Assembly: GCA_964430935.1 (NCBI GenBank)
Contig: CAYSHK010000067.1
Location: 1-8,840, forward strand
Direction: 5' to 3'
Origin: Thermopetrobacter sp964430935
Lineage (GTDB): Bacteria > Pseudomonadota > Alphaproteobacteria > Rhizobiales > Aestuariivirgaceae
DNA: 8,840 bases
In this document: piece after piece, positions 1 through 5,897 of the stretch
Layout of the letters: the number at the start of each line of letters is the position of its first letter
How positions within the stretch are numbered: the stretch's first letter is position 1
Translations under genes and position numbers: made by a program
Notes under the pieces: generated by a model
Told to the model about the DNA's origin: nothing
Databases searched by the model: none
What the model saw: only the letters and a program-made list of their open reading frames with translations

Positions 1-51
1 CGGCGGCTGCGCGGACTGGTGCGGCGGAGGCGGGCGGAGGGGCGGCTCTGG

Positions 52-228
52 ATGACGCCGCCGGGCCGCCGCAGGCCGCCCGCGGTGGCCACCATCCGCC
101 ACGGGGCGCAGGAGATGATGGAACATCCAGATGTGGCCGCCGCCTGGGCGGCCTTTTTCGTGGCCGCGACGACGCTCGCGGCGAGTGCATGGAAGGAGGT
201 GACGGAATGGGTGTCCGCTCTGTTCTGA
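52..228 (+). CDS. Small putative one-helix membrane peptide, phage-like
   Basis: The reading frame is open from the left edge to the stop at 226-228, so the start is uncertain. The ATG at 52 overlaps a stop in another frame (ATGA at 52-55), matching the ATGA overlaps of the genes downstream. ATGs at 115 and 118 are also possible and have a GGAG just before them. From 52 the product is 58 residues, with an Arg/Pro-rich start and one hydrophobic, Ala-rich segment at about residues 28-46, followed by a short amphipathic tail. The last 22 bases overlap the next gene. I recognise no family. A one-helix peptide beside a holin-like gene would fit a phage lysis cassette, but that is inferred from position only. 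It could instead be the end of a longer protein entering from the left, or not be a gene. Confidence 0.35.
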   Translation: MTPPGRRRPPAVATIRHGAQEMMEHPDVAAAWAAFFVAATTLAASAWKEVTEWVSALF

Positions 229-434
229 AAGGCGTTTCGCGAAGGGTCCGCGGCTGGCGGACGCTGATGTTCTCTCTGACGGTCGCCGGTGTGGGCGTGG
301 CCGAGGCGACGGACTGGACGCGGCTCGTGCCCGACGGTCCGGACAAGGGCTGGTGGCTGTTCTGGATCGGCATGGCCGTCGCCTGGCTGCGCGTCGTCAC
401 CACCGGACCGGTGGGCGGCGGGGACGCGGCATGA
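207..434 (+). CDS. Two-helix holin-like phage membrane protein
   Basis: The product is 75 residues when started at ATG 207, which has a strong ribosome binding site (AAGGAGG at 193-199). The slightly earlier in-frame ATG at 189 precedes this site and is less likely. The protein has a basic N-terminus (five Arg and one Lys in the first 18 residues), a hydrophobic segment at about 20-36, a short polar turn, a second Trp-rich segment at about 49-66, and a tail reading LRVVTTGPVGG. A small two-helix protein with a charged end is the general form of a holin, and from memory an LR..TT.PVG tail recurs in small phage membrane proteins of alphaproteobacteria. Its overlaps with both neighbours suggest translational coupling. 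The lysis role is inferred from topology and context, since small membrane proteins of other function look the same. Confidence 0.6.
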   Translation: MGVRSVLKGVSRRVRGWRTLMFSLTVAGVGVAEATDWTRLVPDGPDKGWWLFWIGMAVAWLRVVTTGPVGGGDAA

Positions 435-727
435 GCGCCGACGGCGGCACGGGAGGATGGCATCTGGACAGACGGGTGCCCGTGGCCCTGATCATCGCCA
501 TCGTGACCCAAACCATTGGTATAGTATGGTGGGCCGCAACCATTTCCGCGAGAGTCGATGGCCTCGAGGGACGCATATCCGGTATGACGGGATATGCGTC
601 CCGCCTCGCAAGACTGGAGGAGCGGCAGCTCGCCGTTGCCGGACGCCTGGACCGCATCGAGGAGCTGCAGAGGAGAATCGATGCGAAGATCGATCGATTG
701 CTTATGAACCGGGGGAGAGAACCATGA
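431..727 (+). CDS. Membrane-anchored coiled-coil protein, phage-like
   Basis: The product is 98 residues. Its ATG at 431 overlaps the stop of the holin-like gene (ATGA), and its own stop overlaps the ATG of the nuclease gene. There is only a loose GC-rich purine stretch before the start, so translation is probably coupled. The protein has a short polar N-terminus, one membrane helix at about residues 17-37 ending in a Trp pair, and a charged heptad-like coiled coil from about 40 to 93 (spacing of L, I and V among R, E and D), probably giving an oligomer. Similar short helix-plus-coil proteins occur in phage lysis or late regions next to nuclease genes, but their function is not established to my knowledge. 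A spanin-like role is conceivable. No lipobox or signal cleavage site is visible. The gene contains a strong DNA inverted repeat at 568-602. Confidence 0.65.
   Translation: MSADGGTGGWHLDRRVPVALIIAIVTQTIGIVWWAATISARVDGLEGRISGMTGYASRLARLEERQLAVAGRLDRIEELQRRIDAKIDRLLMNRGREP
568..602. repeat. Perfect 13-bp inverted repeat inside a coding region
   Basis: The arms are GGGACGCATATCC at 568-580 and GGATATGCGTCCC at 590-602, separated by a 9-base loop (581-589). They are exactly complementary and lie within the coiled-coil gene, encoding residues around 46-58. The hairpin would be stable in RNA. No T-run follows, so it is not an intrinsic terminator. It could be a protein-binding dyad, an RNA structure modulating translation of the coupled nuclease gene, or chance. 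Confidence 0.85.
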
Positions 728-1092
728 GCGTCACAGCGCCCGCCTATGTCTACAGGTGCCGGATCGAGAAGCCGGAGGACGTCTACGACGGCGATACGGT
801 CACGGTCACCATCGACCTGGGGTTCCACATCGATTTCGGGGAACTGACCCTGCGGCTGTACGGCATCGACGCGCCAGAAATGCGCGGGCCGGAAAAGGTG
901 GAGGGCCGCAAGAGCAGGGACTGGCTGCGGGCGCGGCTCGCGGACCGGGAGTTCATCGTCCAGACGATCCGCGACAGAAAGGGCAAATATGGCCGATATC
1001 TCGCGATCATCTGGGTTGACGGCGTCAATGTGAATGACGAGATGGTGCAGTTGGGGCTTGCGGAAAAATACGAAGAGCGCAGACGCAAGTAG
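724..1092 (+). CDS. Staphylococcal nuclease-like (SNase fold) nuclease
   Basis: The product is 122 residues. The family (thermonuclease, SNase/TNase domain) cleaves phosphodiester bonds in DNA and RNA using Ca2+. The residues that match the catalytic set of S. aureus nuclease are all visible: Asp24 in YDGDTV, Arg44 and Asp49 and Glu52 in LRLYGIDAPE, and Arg91 in GKYGRYLA. The end LGLAEKY is also typical. The domain fills nearly the whole protein. There is no signal peptide, so unlike secreted thermonucleases it probably acts in the cytoplasm, as phage-borne members do. The start at 724 overlaps the previous stop (ATGA), and a purine-rich site (GGGGGAGAG, 711-719) lies in front. The basic C-terminus (ERRRK) may aid nucleic acid binding. 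The family is certain; its part in the phage-like module, such as host DNA breakdown or genome processing, is inferred. Confidence 0.92.
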   Translation: MSVTAPAYVYRCRIEKPEDVYDGDTVTVTIDLGFHIDFGELTLRLYGIDAPEMRGPEKVEGRKSRDWLRARLADREFIVQTIRDRKGKYGRYLAIIWVDGVNVNDEMVQLGLAEKYEERRRK

Positions 1093-1145
1093 AAGGTTTC
1101 GTCTAGAGTTCGGCGCAACTGGGAATGGTGATTGTGGCATCAACA

Positions 1146-1166
1146 TTCATGTCAGGTTCAGACATG
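1146..1166 (+). promoter_or_regulatory. Candidate operator upstream of the PepSY-regulator-kinase operon
   Basis: The 109-bp spacer before the PepSY gene holds two overlapping symmetries. TTCA occurs at 1146-1149 and 1157-1160, an 11-bp repeat that is one helical turn, as typically bound by tandem OmpR/PhoB-family regulators. CATGTC (1148-1153) and GACATG (1161-1166) form a perfect inverted repeat around a 7-base centre. The operon encodes an OmpR-family regulator, so autoregulation is plausible. No convincing -35/-10 pair is seen. TAGGAT at 1173-1178 is a possible weak -10, which would place the operator at the usual activator position. Confidence 0.35.
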
Positions 1167-1201
1167 CATCGATAGGATGCCGGCATGATGGATGTATTCT
1201 G

Positions 1202-1675
1202 ATGTGCAGGCATTCGGGCATAACGGGGCTGCTGGGCATGCTGCTGGCCGTTTTCGCGACTCCCGCGGAGGCCGGCATGCGGTTCATGGACCAGATGGCC
1301 GTGACGGGTGCTCCCCATGTGGAGCACGCGGTCCTTTCCGCATCCCGCGACCGACACCACGTCCGTCCGGGCCTGACGCGGGTGCAGTTCTACCAGACGC
1401 CGTATCCCCGCAGACCGCGCCTCATCCCCAGAAGGAAACCGCCTCCCGCCTTCCGCCCTCCGCGCAGGGTGCCGCGGGACGGAACCGCCGGCAAGGGCCG
1501 GCGCATCTCGCCGTCCCAGGCGCTGCGCAAGGCGCTGCGCATCTCGCCGGGCAGCATGGGACTGGGGGTGGAGCTGCTGCCGGGCGCGCCACCGGTCTAC
1601 GCGGTGAAGCTGAAAACGGGATCCCGCATTCACCGTGTGCTTGTTGACGCCCTGAGCGGGCGTGTGCTGAAATGA
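1202..1675 (+). CDS. Exported PepSY-domain protein with Arg/Pro-rich linker
   Basis: The product is 157 residues when started at ATG 1202. That start begins a clear signal peptide: short basic start, hydrophobic run at about 7-20, and a likely cleavage after AEA at residue 24. The frame is open further upstream, but earlier starts would bury the signal. The ribosome site is weak. The mature protein has a His-rich stretch (about 39-54), an Arg/Pro-rich linker (about 60-101, with 12 Arg and one acidic residue), and a C-terminal PepSY domain (about 102-157) with the pattern ALRKAL...GVEL..PVYAVKLK.GS..HRVLVDA.SGRVL. PepSY domains are small periplasmic or membrane modules first noted in inhibitors of M4 peptidases, and they are often encoded beside two-component genes. 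It lies 30 bp before the regulator, so it is probably co-transcribed and may modulate the sensor kinase. That role is inferred. Confidence 0.85.
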   Translation: MCRHSGITGLLGMLLAVFATPAEAGMRFMDQMAVTGAPHVEHAVLSASRDRHHVRPGLTRVQFYQTPYPRRPRLIPRRKPPPAFRPPRRVPRDGTAGKGRRISPSQALRKALRISPGSMGLGVELLPGAPPVYAVKLKTGSRIHRVLVDALSGRVLK

Positions 1676-1705
1676 TTCCGGAAACATCGCATGGACGAGG
1701 ATCAC

Positions 1706-2407
1706 ATGCGCCTGCTCGTGGTCGAAGACGATCCGGACCTCAACCGTCAGCTCGTCGAAGCCCTGAAGGACGCCGGCTACGCCGTGGATTCGGCGATGGA
1801 CGGGGAGGAAGGACACTTTCTGGGCGACACGGAACCCTATGACGCGGTCATTCTGGACCTGGGTCTGCCGGTCATGGACGGTGTCACGGTGCTCGAGAAA
1901 TGGAGACGCGACGGCAGGAACATGCCGGTGCTGATCCTCACGGCGCGCGACCGCTGGAGCGACAAGGTGGCGGGATTCGACGCCGGCGCCGACGACTACG
2001 TCGCCAAGCCGTTCCACATGGAGGAGGTGCTCGCGCGCATCCGCGCCCTGCTGCGACGGGCTTCGGGGCATGCTTCATCGGAGATCACCTGCGGCCCGCT
2101 CGTTCTGGACACGCGCGCCGCTCGCGTGTCGCTGAACGGCATGCCCGTGAAGCTCACCTCCCTGGAATACCGGCTTCTGGCCTATCTCATGCACCACAAG
2201 GGCAAGGTCATCTCCCGCACCGAACTGATCGAGCACCTGTACGATCAGGATTTCGACAGGGATTCCAACACCATCGAGGTCTTCATAGGCCGTCTCCGCA
2301 AGAAGATCGGCAAGGACATGCTGCATACCGTCCGCGGGCTGGGGTACTACATCGGCGAGCCCGACGAGGAAAATGGCAAGACGGAACGGCCCGACAAGCG
2401 CGGCTGA
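1706..2407 (+). CDS. OmpR/PhoB-family response regulator, PhoP-like
   Basis: The product is 233 residues when started at ATG 1706, preceded by GAGGA at 1697-1701. An ATG at 1691 would add five residues ahead of the usual MRLLVVEDD start and is less likely. The receiver domain (about 1-115) shows the acidic pair Asp8/Asp9, phosphoacceptor Asp51 in VILDLGLPVMDG, the switch Thr79 in LILTARD, and Lys101 in AKPF. The C-terminal part (about 125-222) is a winged-helix DNA-binding domain with LTSLEYRLLAYLMHHKGKVISR and a recognition-helix region NTIEVFIGRLRKKI, ending HTVRGLGYYI. The partner kinase follows after 36 bp and is of PhoQ type. In rhizobia the similar FeuP/FeuQ pair is encoded near cycHJKL genes, which also lie downstream here. 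The target genes are unknown, and the operator-like repeat at 1146-1166 could be one of its sites. Confidence 0.95.
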   Translation: MRLLVVEDDPDLNRQLVEALKDAGYAVDSAMDGEEGHFLGDTEPYDAVILDLGLPVMDGVTVLEKWRRDGRNMPVLILTARDRWSDKVAGFDAGADDYVAKPFHMEEVLARIRALLRRASGHASSEITCGPLVLDTRAARVSLNGMPVKLTSLEYRLLAYLMHHKGKVISRTELIEHLYDQDFDRDSNTIEVFIGRLRKKIGKDMLHTVRGLGYYIGEPDEENGKTERPDKRG

Positions 2408-2443
2408 CGCGACGGGAACCGGCACGAGACGGGCAGGAGCCAC

Positions 2444-3859
2444 GTGAAAACGGGATTCACCAGAAATTCGCTGGCCTCCAGACTGGTGCTCTCGGCGGTG
2501 ATCGTCGCGATAGTCCTGCTGCTGCTGGCCGGAGGGCTGCTGTTCTACCTCTTCAAGGTCACCGTGGAGCGCAATTTCGATGCGCGACTGGAGGCGGTCA
2601 TGAACGGCCTTCTCGCCAACCTGGAGGTGGACGAGAACGGGCGCCCCTACATGCGCGGACAACTGGCCGATCCGCGATTCCAGCTCCCCGTATCGGGCTG
2701 GTACTGGCGGGTGGTGCCGGTGAACGGAAACGGGGAGGGGCTGTCCTCGCAGTCGCTGCTCGACATCCGGCTGGAAGTCCCCGGAAACTTGCGGATGCAC
2801 CGCGACGCCAACGGCGTGGCGCACTTCTACATGCGCGGTCCAGAAGGAGTGCGCCTGAGGGCGCTGGAACAGGAATATACGCTTTTCGGGAACAGGAACC
2901 GGTATTCCGTCCTCGTGGCCGGAAACTTCGATGAGCTGAGGGCCGAGATGTCGGCCTTCACGCGGGCGCTGGTCATCATCCTTCTTCTGCTGGGATCCGC
3001 CCTGGTGCTGGCGCTCTTCGTGCAGGTGAGATACGGCCTGCGGCCGCTGGGCGTGCTGCATGACGAGCTGGCCGAAATCAGGGAGGGCAAGCGGGAGAGG
3101 CTGGAAGGGGAATATCCCGCGGAGATCGAACCCGTCGCGCAGGAACTGAACCTGCTCATCAGGGCGAACAGGGAAGTGGTGGAACGGGCCCGCACGCAGG
3201 TCGGAAACCTCGCCCATGCGCTCAAGACACCTCTCAGTGTACTGACGAACGAGGCGCGTCTGGAAAAGGGGAGGCTGGCCGGGAAAGTGCTTCAGCAGGC
3301 CCGTATCATGCGGGATCAGGTCGACATCTATCTCGATCGCGCCCGCCGGGCGGCGCATGCCACGGGATTCGGGGCCGTGACCGGGGTCCGGGAGGTGGTG
3401 GAGGCCATCGTCCGTACGCTCAAGCGCATCCACCGGGACAGCGGGATAGAGGTGGAGATCGACTGCGCCGGCGACATCCGCTTCCGCGGCGAGAGGCAGG
3501 ATCTGGAGGAGATGGTGGGCAACCTGCTCGACAACGCCTTCAAGTACGCCCGACGCCGCATCCGCGTGGAATGCGCCGTGGAGCAGAAAGGGCGGCACCA
3601 TCGCCAATGGGCCGTCCTGTCCGTCGAGGACGACGGTCCCGGACTCCCGGAAGAGGATCACGAGAAGGCGCTGCGCAGGGGACAGAGGCTGGACGAGACG
3701 AAACCGGGATCCGGACTGGGACTCTCCATCGTGCACGAAACGGCATCAATGTATCACGGCGAGCTGACGCTCGGGCGATCCGGCCTCGGAGGGCTGCGGG
3801 CCGTCCTGCGCCTGCCCGCCGCCGGCCCGAAACCCGGGAAAAGGTTGAGACAAGCTTGA
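2444..3859 (+). CDS. PhoQ-like membrane sensor histidine kinase
   Basis: The product is 471 residues from a GTG start at 2444, with AGGAG at 2435-2439. There are membrane helices at about 14-37 and 174-194, enclosing a periplasmic sensor region of about 135 residues that includes SGWYWRVVP. A HAMP-like linker (about 195-248) follows. The dimerisation/phosphoacceptor box is NLAHALKTPLSVL with His258, the form seen in PhoQ-type kinases. The ATP-binding domain has the N box NLLDNAFKYA (about 360-369), the G1 box DDGPGL (about 396-401) and the G2 box GSGLGLSIV (about 422-430). The preceding GQRLDETKPG also resembles PhoQ relatives. All catalytic elements are intact. It should autophosphorylate and transfer phosphate to the regulator encoded just upstream. 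The signal sensed is not evident, since no heme-binding or Cys motif is seen in the sensor region. The PepSY protein of the same operon may contact it in the periplasm. Confidence 0.95.
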   Translation: MKTGFTRNSLASRLVLSAVIVAIVLLLLAGGLLFYLFKVTVERNFDARLEAVMNGLLANLEVDENGRPYMRGQLADPRFQLPVSGWYWRVVPVNGNGEGLSSQSLLDIRLEVPGNLRMHRDANGVAHFYMRGPEGVRLRALEQEYTLFGNRNRYSVLVAGNFDELRAEMSAFTRALVIILLLLGSALVLALFVQVRYGLRPLGVLHDELAEIREGKRERLEGEYPAEIEPVAQELNLLIRANREVVERARTQVGNLAHALKTPLSVLTNEARLEKGRLAGKVLQQARIMRDQVDIYLDRARRAAHATGFGAVTGVREVVEAIVRTLKRIHRDSGIEVEIDCAGDIRFRGERQDLEEMVGNLLDNAFKYARRRIRVECAVEQKGRHHRQWAVLSVEDDGPGLPEEDHEKALRRGQRLDETKPGSGLGLSIVHETASMYHGELTLGRSGLGGLRAVLRLPAAGPKPGKRLRQA

Positions 3860-3874
3860 CCATGCAAGGATGGC

Positions 3875-3894
3875 GGACAGGGAAACCGTCCTTT
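3875..3894 (+). terminator. Weak terminator-like hairpin after the kinase gene
   Basis: GGACAGG (3875-3881) and CCGTCC (3886-3891) pair around a GAAA tetraloop with one bulged A, followed only by TTT. It begins 15 bases after the kinase stop, the expected place for the end of the signalling operon. The short stem and T-run make it a leaky terminator at best. Confidence 0.35.
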
Positions 3895-3940
3895 GACGGC
3901 GCAAACGGTCGGAAAAAGGTCGAAGGAGTGATGAAAATCA

Positions 3941-3967
3941 TTGATTCCGGCGACAAGGGATTATAGA
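3941..3967 (+). promoter_or_regulatory. Candidate promoter inside the kinase-ccmI gap
   Basis: TTGATT (3941-3946) resembles a -35 box and TATAGA (3962-3967) a -10 box, with a 15-bp spacer that is shorter than ideal. Reading the -10 as TAGATA (3964-3969) gives 17 bp but a poorer box. The stretch 3931-3985 is clearly more AT-rich than its surroundings. Transcription would start near 3974 and run into the strong terminator at 4093-4127. Confidence 0.35.
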
Positions 3968-3973
3968 TAAACG

Positions 3974-4127
3974 TACATAGCAATGGGGCAGGGCTGCCTT
4001 GATACGGGGGCTGTCAGCCAGAACGGATTTACGGATTGATCGGGCGGAAGCCTGCATATTGCCCCCGGTCGCGGGCGGTACGCCTGATCATTGGAGCGGG
4101 TCCCGGAAGGGATCCGCTCCTTTTTTT
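3974..4127 (+). ncRNA. Candidate small structured RNA between kinase and ccmI
   Basis: This stretch of about 150 bases lies between a promoter-like pair and a strong intrinsic terminator, and holds no convincing protein gene. Several hairpins can be drawn by hand. GGCTG 3992-3996 pairs with CAGCC 4015-4019. CGGGC 4041-4045 pairs with GCCTG 4050-4054 around a GGAA loop. CCCG 4064-4067 pairs with CGGG 4072-4075, or alternatively GGCG 4074-4077 pairs with CGCC 4081-4084. GGGGCAG 3985-3991 could pair with TTGCCCC 4059-4065 to enclose the first ones. I could not match it to 6S RNA, 4.5S RNA, tmRNA or a riboswitch class I know. The start is inferred from the promoter guess. The alternative is a long 3' UTR of the kinase transcript. 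Confidence 0.3.
4093..4127 (+). terminator. Strong intrinsic (Rho-independent) terminator
   Basis: The arms GGAGCGGGTCCC (4093-4104) and GGGATCCGCTCC (4109-4120) form a 12-bp stem with one G-T wobble, closed by a GGAA tetraloop and followed by seven T (4121-4127). It acts on + strand transcripts coming either from the kinase operon or from a small RNA in the gap, and separates them from the ccm operon. The opposite strand has no T-run after the stem, so it is one-directional. Confidence 0.92.
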
Positions 4128-4290
4128 GTGATCCGGCAAGGACTTCCATGAACGAAGAGTAATGCGCTAGCCCATTGCGGAGGGTTCGGGAATGAAATAG
4201 GTTTCTTGACCGTCGGAAGAGGGCTCCGGGACGGGATGCCGGATGGCCGGGAAAGTCGGATAACGAAAGCACAGGGCGCGGAAAAGCGGA
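4128..4290 (+). other. Leader region of the ccm operon
   Basis: The stretch between the terminator and ccmI should contain the ccm promoter. TTGACC at 4206-4211 is a good -35-like hexamer, but no matching -10 lies 16-18 bp further. TTGCGG (4175-4180) with TAGGTT (4198-4203) is another poor pair. A small dyad, TCCGG/CCGGA (4225-4229 and 4239-4243), is present. I see no gene or known regulatory motif here. Confidence 0.4.
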
Positions 4291-5823
4291 ATGACGGATA
4301 GCAGTTTGTTCTGGATCTGGAGCGCCATCCTGCTGGTGGCGGTTCTCGTGGCCCTGATCGTTCCCTTCCTGCGCCGTCCACGCAAGGCGCTCGCCCGGGC
4401 GGAGTACGACCTGGCAATCTACAAGGATCAGTTGCGAGAGCTGGAGGAAGACGAGGCCTCCGGCCTGATCACCGGTGCGGAGGCGGAGGCCGCGCGCAAC
4501 GAGATCGCAAGACGGATTCTGGCCGCCGACGCGGCCCGCAAGAAGGCCGAGCACGAACTGCGGACGGGCGAGGGAGGCACCGAGAAGGCGGTCGCCCTGG
4601 CCGCCGCGCTGATTCTGGTTCCGGCGCTGGCCTTCGGCCTCTATCTCGAGAAGGGCAGACCCGGCATGCCGGACATGCCCATCGCCGAAAGGATGCGGCT
4701 CGCCGCCGAGCACAACGACATCAACGCGCTCGTCAAGCGGGTCGAGGACCGTCTGGCGAAGAAGCCGGACGACATCCAGGGCTGGCTCGTTCTCGCGCCC
4801 GTCTATGCCCGGATGGGCAAGTACGACAAGGCGGTGAATGCGTGGAAGAACGTCGTCCGCCTGAGCGAAAAACCGGATCCGGATTTCTACAATTCCCTCG
4901 GCGAGGCGCTGGTCTACGCCAACCGGGGCAGAGTCGTGCCCGAGGCGCGGCAGGCCTTCGAGAAGGCTCTGAAGCTGGCGCCCGGCAATCCGATGAGCCG
5001 TTATTTCCTCGCCCAGGCCAAGCTGCAGGATGGAAACAAGGATCAGGCCCTGGCGGACCTGAAGGGCATATTGAAGGATCTTCCGGCGAACTTCGCCGGA
5101 CGGCCGCTCATCGAGAGTCAGATCGCCCGCCTCGAAGGGCGGGCCCCGGCGGCAATGCGGCCGGGAGGAGCCGGGGGCGCCGCCACGGGCGCGGGCGGCC
5201 CGAGCGCCGAACAGGTGCGCGAGCGCATGAAGCGCATGGCCGACATGTCTCCGGAAGAGCGCCAGCAGATGATCCGCAACATGGTGGAGGGACTGGAGCA
5301 GAAGCTCCGGGACGATCCGGGCAATCTCGACGGCTGGCTGCGACTGATCCGCGCCCGTGCCGTGCTCGGGGAAAAGGACAGGGCGCAACGGGCCTACGAA
5401 GAGGCGCGCAAGACCTTCGCCGGCAGGGCGGACGCCATTGCGGCACTGGACGCCGCCGCCCGAGGGCAGGGGCTGAAGGTCGCGTCGCAGGCGGATGCGG
5501 CGGCGCCGGCCGCCAAGGGGTCGGACATGCCGGCGGACGGTGGTCCCAGTGCGGCGCAGGTGCGCGAGCGCATGAAGCGCATGGCGGAGATGCCTCCGGA
5601 GGCGCGCCAGCAGATGATCCGCAACATGGTGGAGGGACTGGAGCAGAAGCTCCGGGACAACCCGGACGATCCCGGCGGCTGGATGCGTCTGATCCGCGCC
5701 TGGAGCGTGCTCGGAGAGAAGGACAAGGCGAAGGCCGCGCTGGAGAGGGCGCGCAAGGCCATGGCCGGCAACGGCCGGGCCCTGGACGCCATAAACCAGC
5801 TGGCGAAAAAGCTGTCGTTGTAA
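4291..5823 (+). CDS. ccmI: Cytochrome c maturation protein CcmI (CycH), C-terminally expanded
   Basis: The product is 510 residues. CcmI captures the C-terminal end of apocytochrome c in the periplasm and hands it to the CcmF/CcmH ligation complex. Visible parts are a first membrane helix (about 7-27), a cytoplasmic loop with the typical YKDQLRELEEDEASGLI pattern (about 44-60) that predicts coiled coil, a second helix (about 99-119), and a periplasmic TPR-like domain (about 130-282, with GWLVLAPVYARMGKYDKAVNAW). A Gly/Ala-rich linker follows, then a QVRERMKRMA...GLEQKLRD..GW.RLIRA..VLGEKD module that occurs twice, near 305-370 and 420-485. From memory most alphaproteobacterial CcmI proteins are shorter and carry this module once, so this is an internal duplication. 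The ribosome site (GGAAAAG at 4280-4286) is weak. It is the first gene of the ccm operon, with ccmE 74 bp downstream. Confidence 0.95.
   Translation: MTDSSLFWIWSAILLVAVLVALIVPFLRRPRKALARAEYDLAIYKDQLRELEEDEASGLITGAEAEAARNEIARRILAADAARKKAEHELRTGEGGTEKAVALAAALILVPALAFGLYLEKGRPGMPDMPIAERMRLAAEHNDINALVKRVEDRLAKKPDDIQGWLVLAPVYARMGKYDKAVNAWKNVVRLSEKPDPDFYNSLGEALVYANRGRVVPEARQAFEKALKLAPGNPMSRYFLAQAKLQDGNKDQALADLKGILKDLPANFAGRPLIESQIARLEGRAPAAMRPGGAGGAATGAGGPSAEQVRERMKRMADMSPEERQQMIRNMVEGLEQKLRDDPGNLDGWLRLIRARAVLGEKDRAQRAYEEARKTFAGRADAIAALDAAARGQGLKVASQADAAAPAAKGSDMPADGGPSAAQVRERMKRMAEMPPEARQQMIRNMVEGLEQKLRDNPDDPGGWMRLIRAWSVLGEKDKAKAALERARKAMAGNGRALDAINQLAKKLSL
5196..5760 (+). repeat. Internal tandem duplication in ccmI, 345-bp period
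   Basis: Two copies of one module lie 345 bp (115 codons) apart. Exact DNA matches are 29 bp (5212-5240 and 5557-5585) and 55 bp (5259-5313 and 5604-5658). The 55-bp block encodes RQQMIRNMVEGLEQKLRD in both copies with identical codons. Outside these blocks the copies differ at many positions and in many amino acids, though the frame and spacing are kept. A uniform recent duplication would not give this pattern, so repair between copies or strong local constraint is likely. Confidence 0.9.
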
Positions 5824-5897
5824 CTTGACCGGCATCCACCCGTACGCGGAACATGGATCCCGCCGGTGAGCCGCAGGCGAACGAAGGAGAAAAGGCC

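Noticed and set aside
2..55. Possible C-terminal end of a phage gene entering from the left (Gly-rich, stop at 53-55)
   Set aside because: Only 17 codons are visible, the composition is low-complexity, and the ATGA overlap with the next start is the only support.
520..525. TATAGT, a good -10-like hexamer in the coiled-coil gene
   Set aside because: There is no -35 at the right distance, and the bases encode part of the membrane helix.
1093..1201. Phage attachment site or right-end repeat at the border of the phage-like block
   Set aside because: No tRNA, no direct repeat with sequence further left in the window and no recognisable transposable-phage end could be found.
2075..3736. Open frame of 553 codons on the - strand, opposite the kinase gene
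   Set aside because: Shadow of the kinase gene, whose motifs are complete on the + strand; the antisense translation shows no family resemblance.
3931..3966. 11-codon frame with AAGGAG just before its ATG, in the kinase-ccmI gap
   Set aside because: The spacing between AAGGAG and ATG is only 2 bases, the peptide is very short, and it overlaps the promoter-like pair.
3983..4039. 18-codon frame that could be a leader peptide before the strong terminator
   Set aside because: It has no ribosome binding site and no run of regulatory codons, and the terminator is too far from ccmI for a simple attenuator.
4093..4120. Resemblance of the stem with a GGAA loop to the conserved hairpin of signal recognition particle RNA
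   Set aside because: Only the tetraloop and a few stem bases agree, the internal loops of SRP RNA are missing, and the T-run marks it as a terminator.
3961..5835. Open frame of 624 codons on the - strand, opposite ccmI
   Set aside because: Its translation is low-complexity and rich in His, Arg and Leu, it mirrors the ccmI codons, and it shows no known domain. Long antisense frames are common in GC-rich genes.
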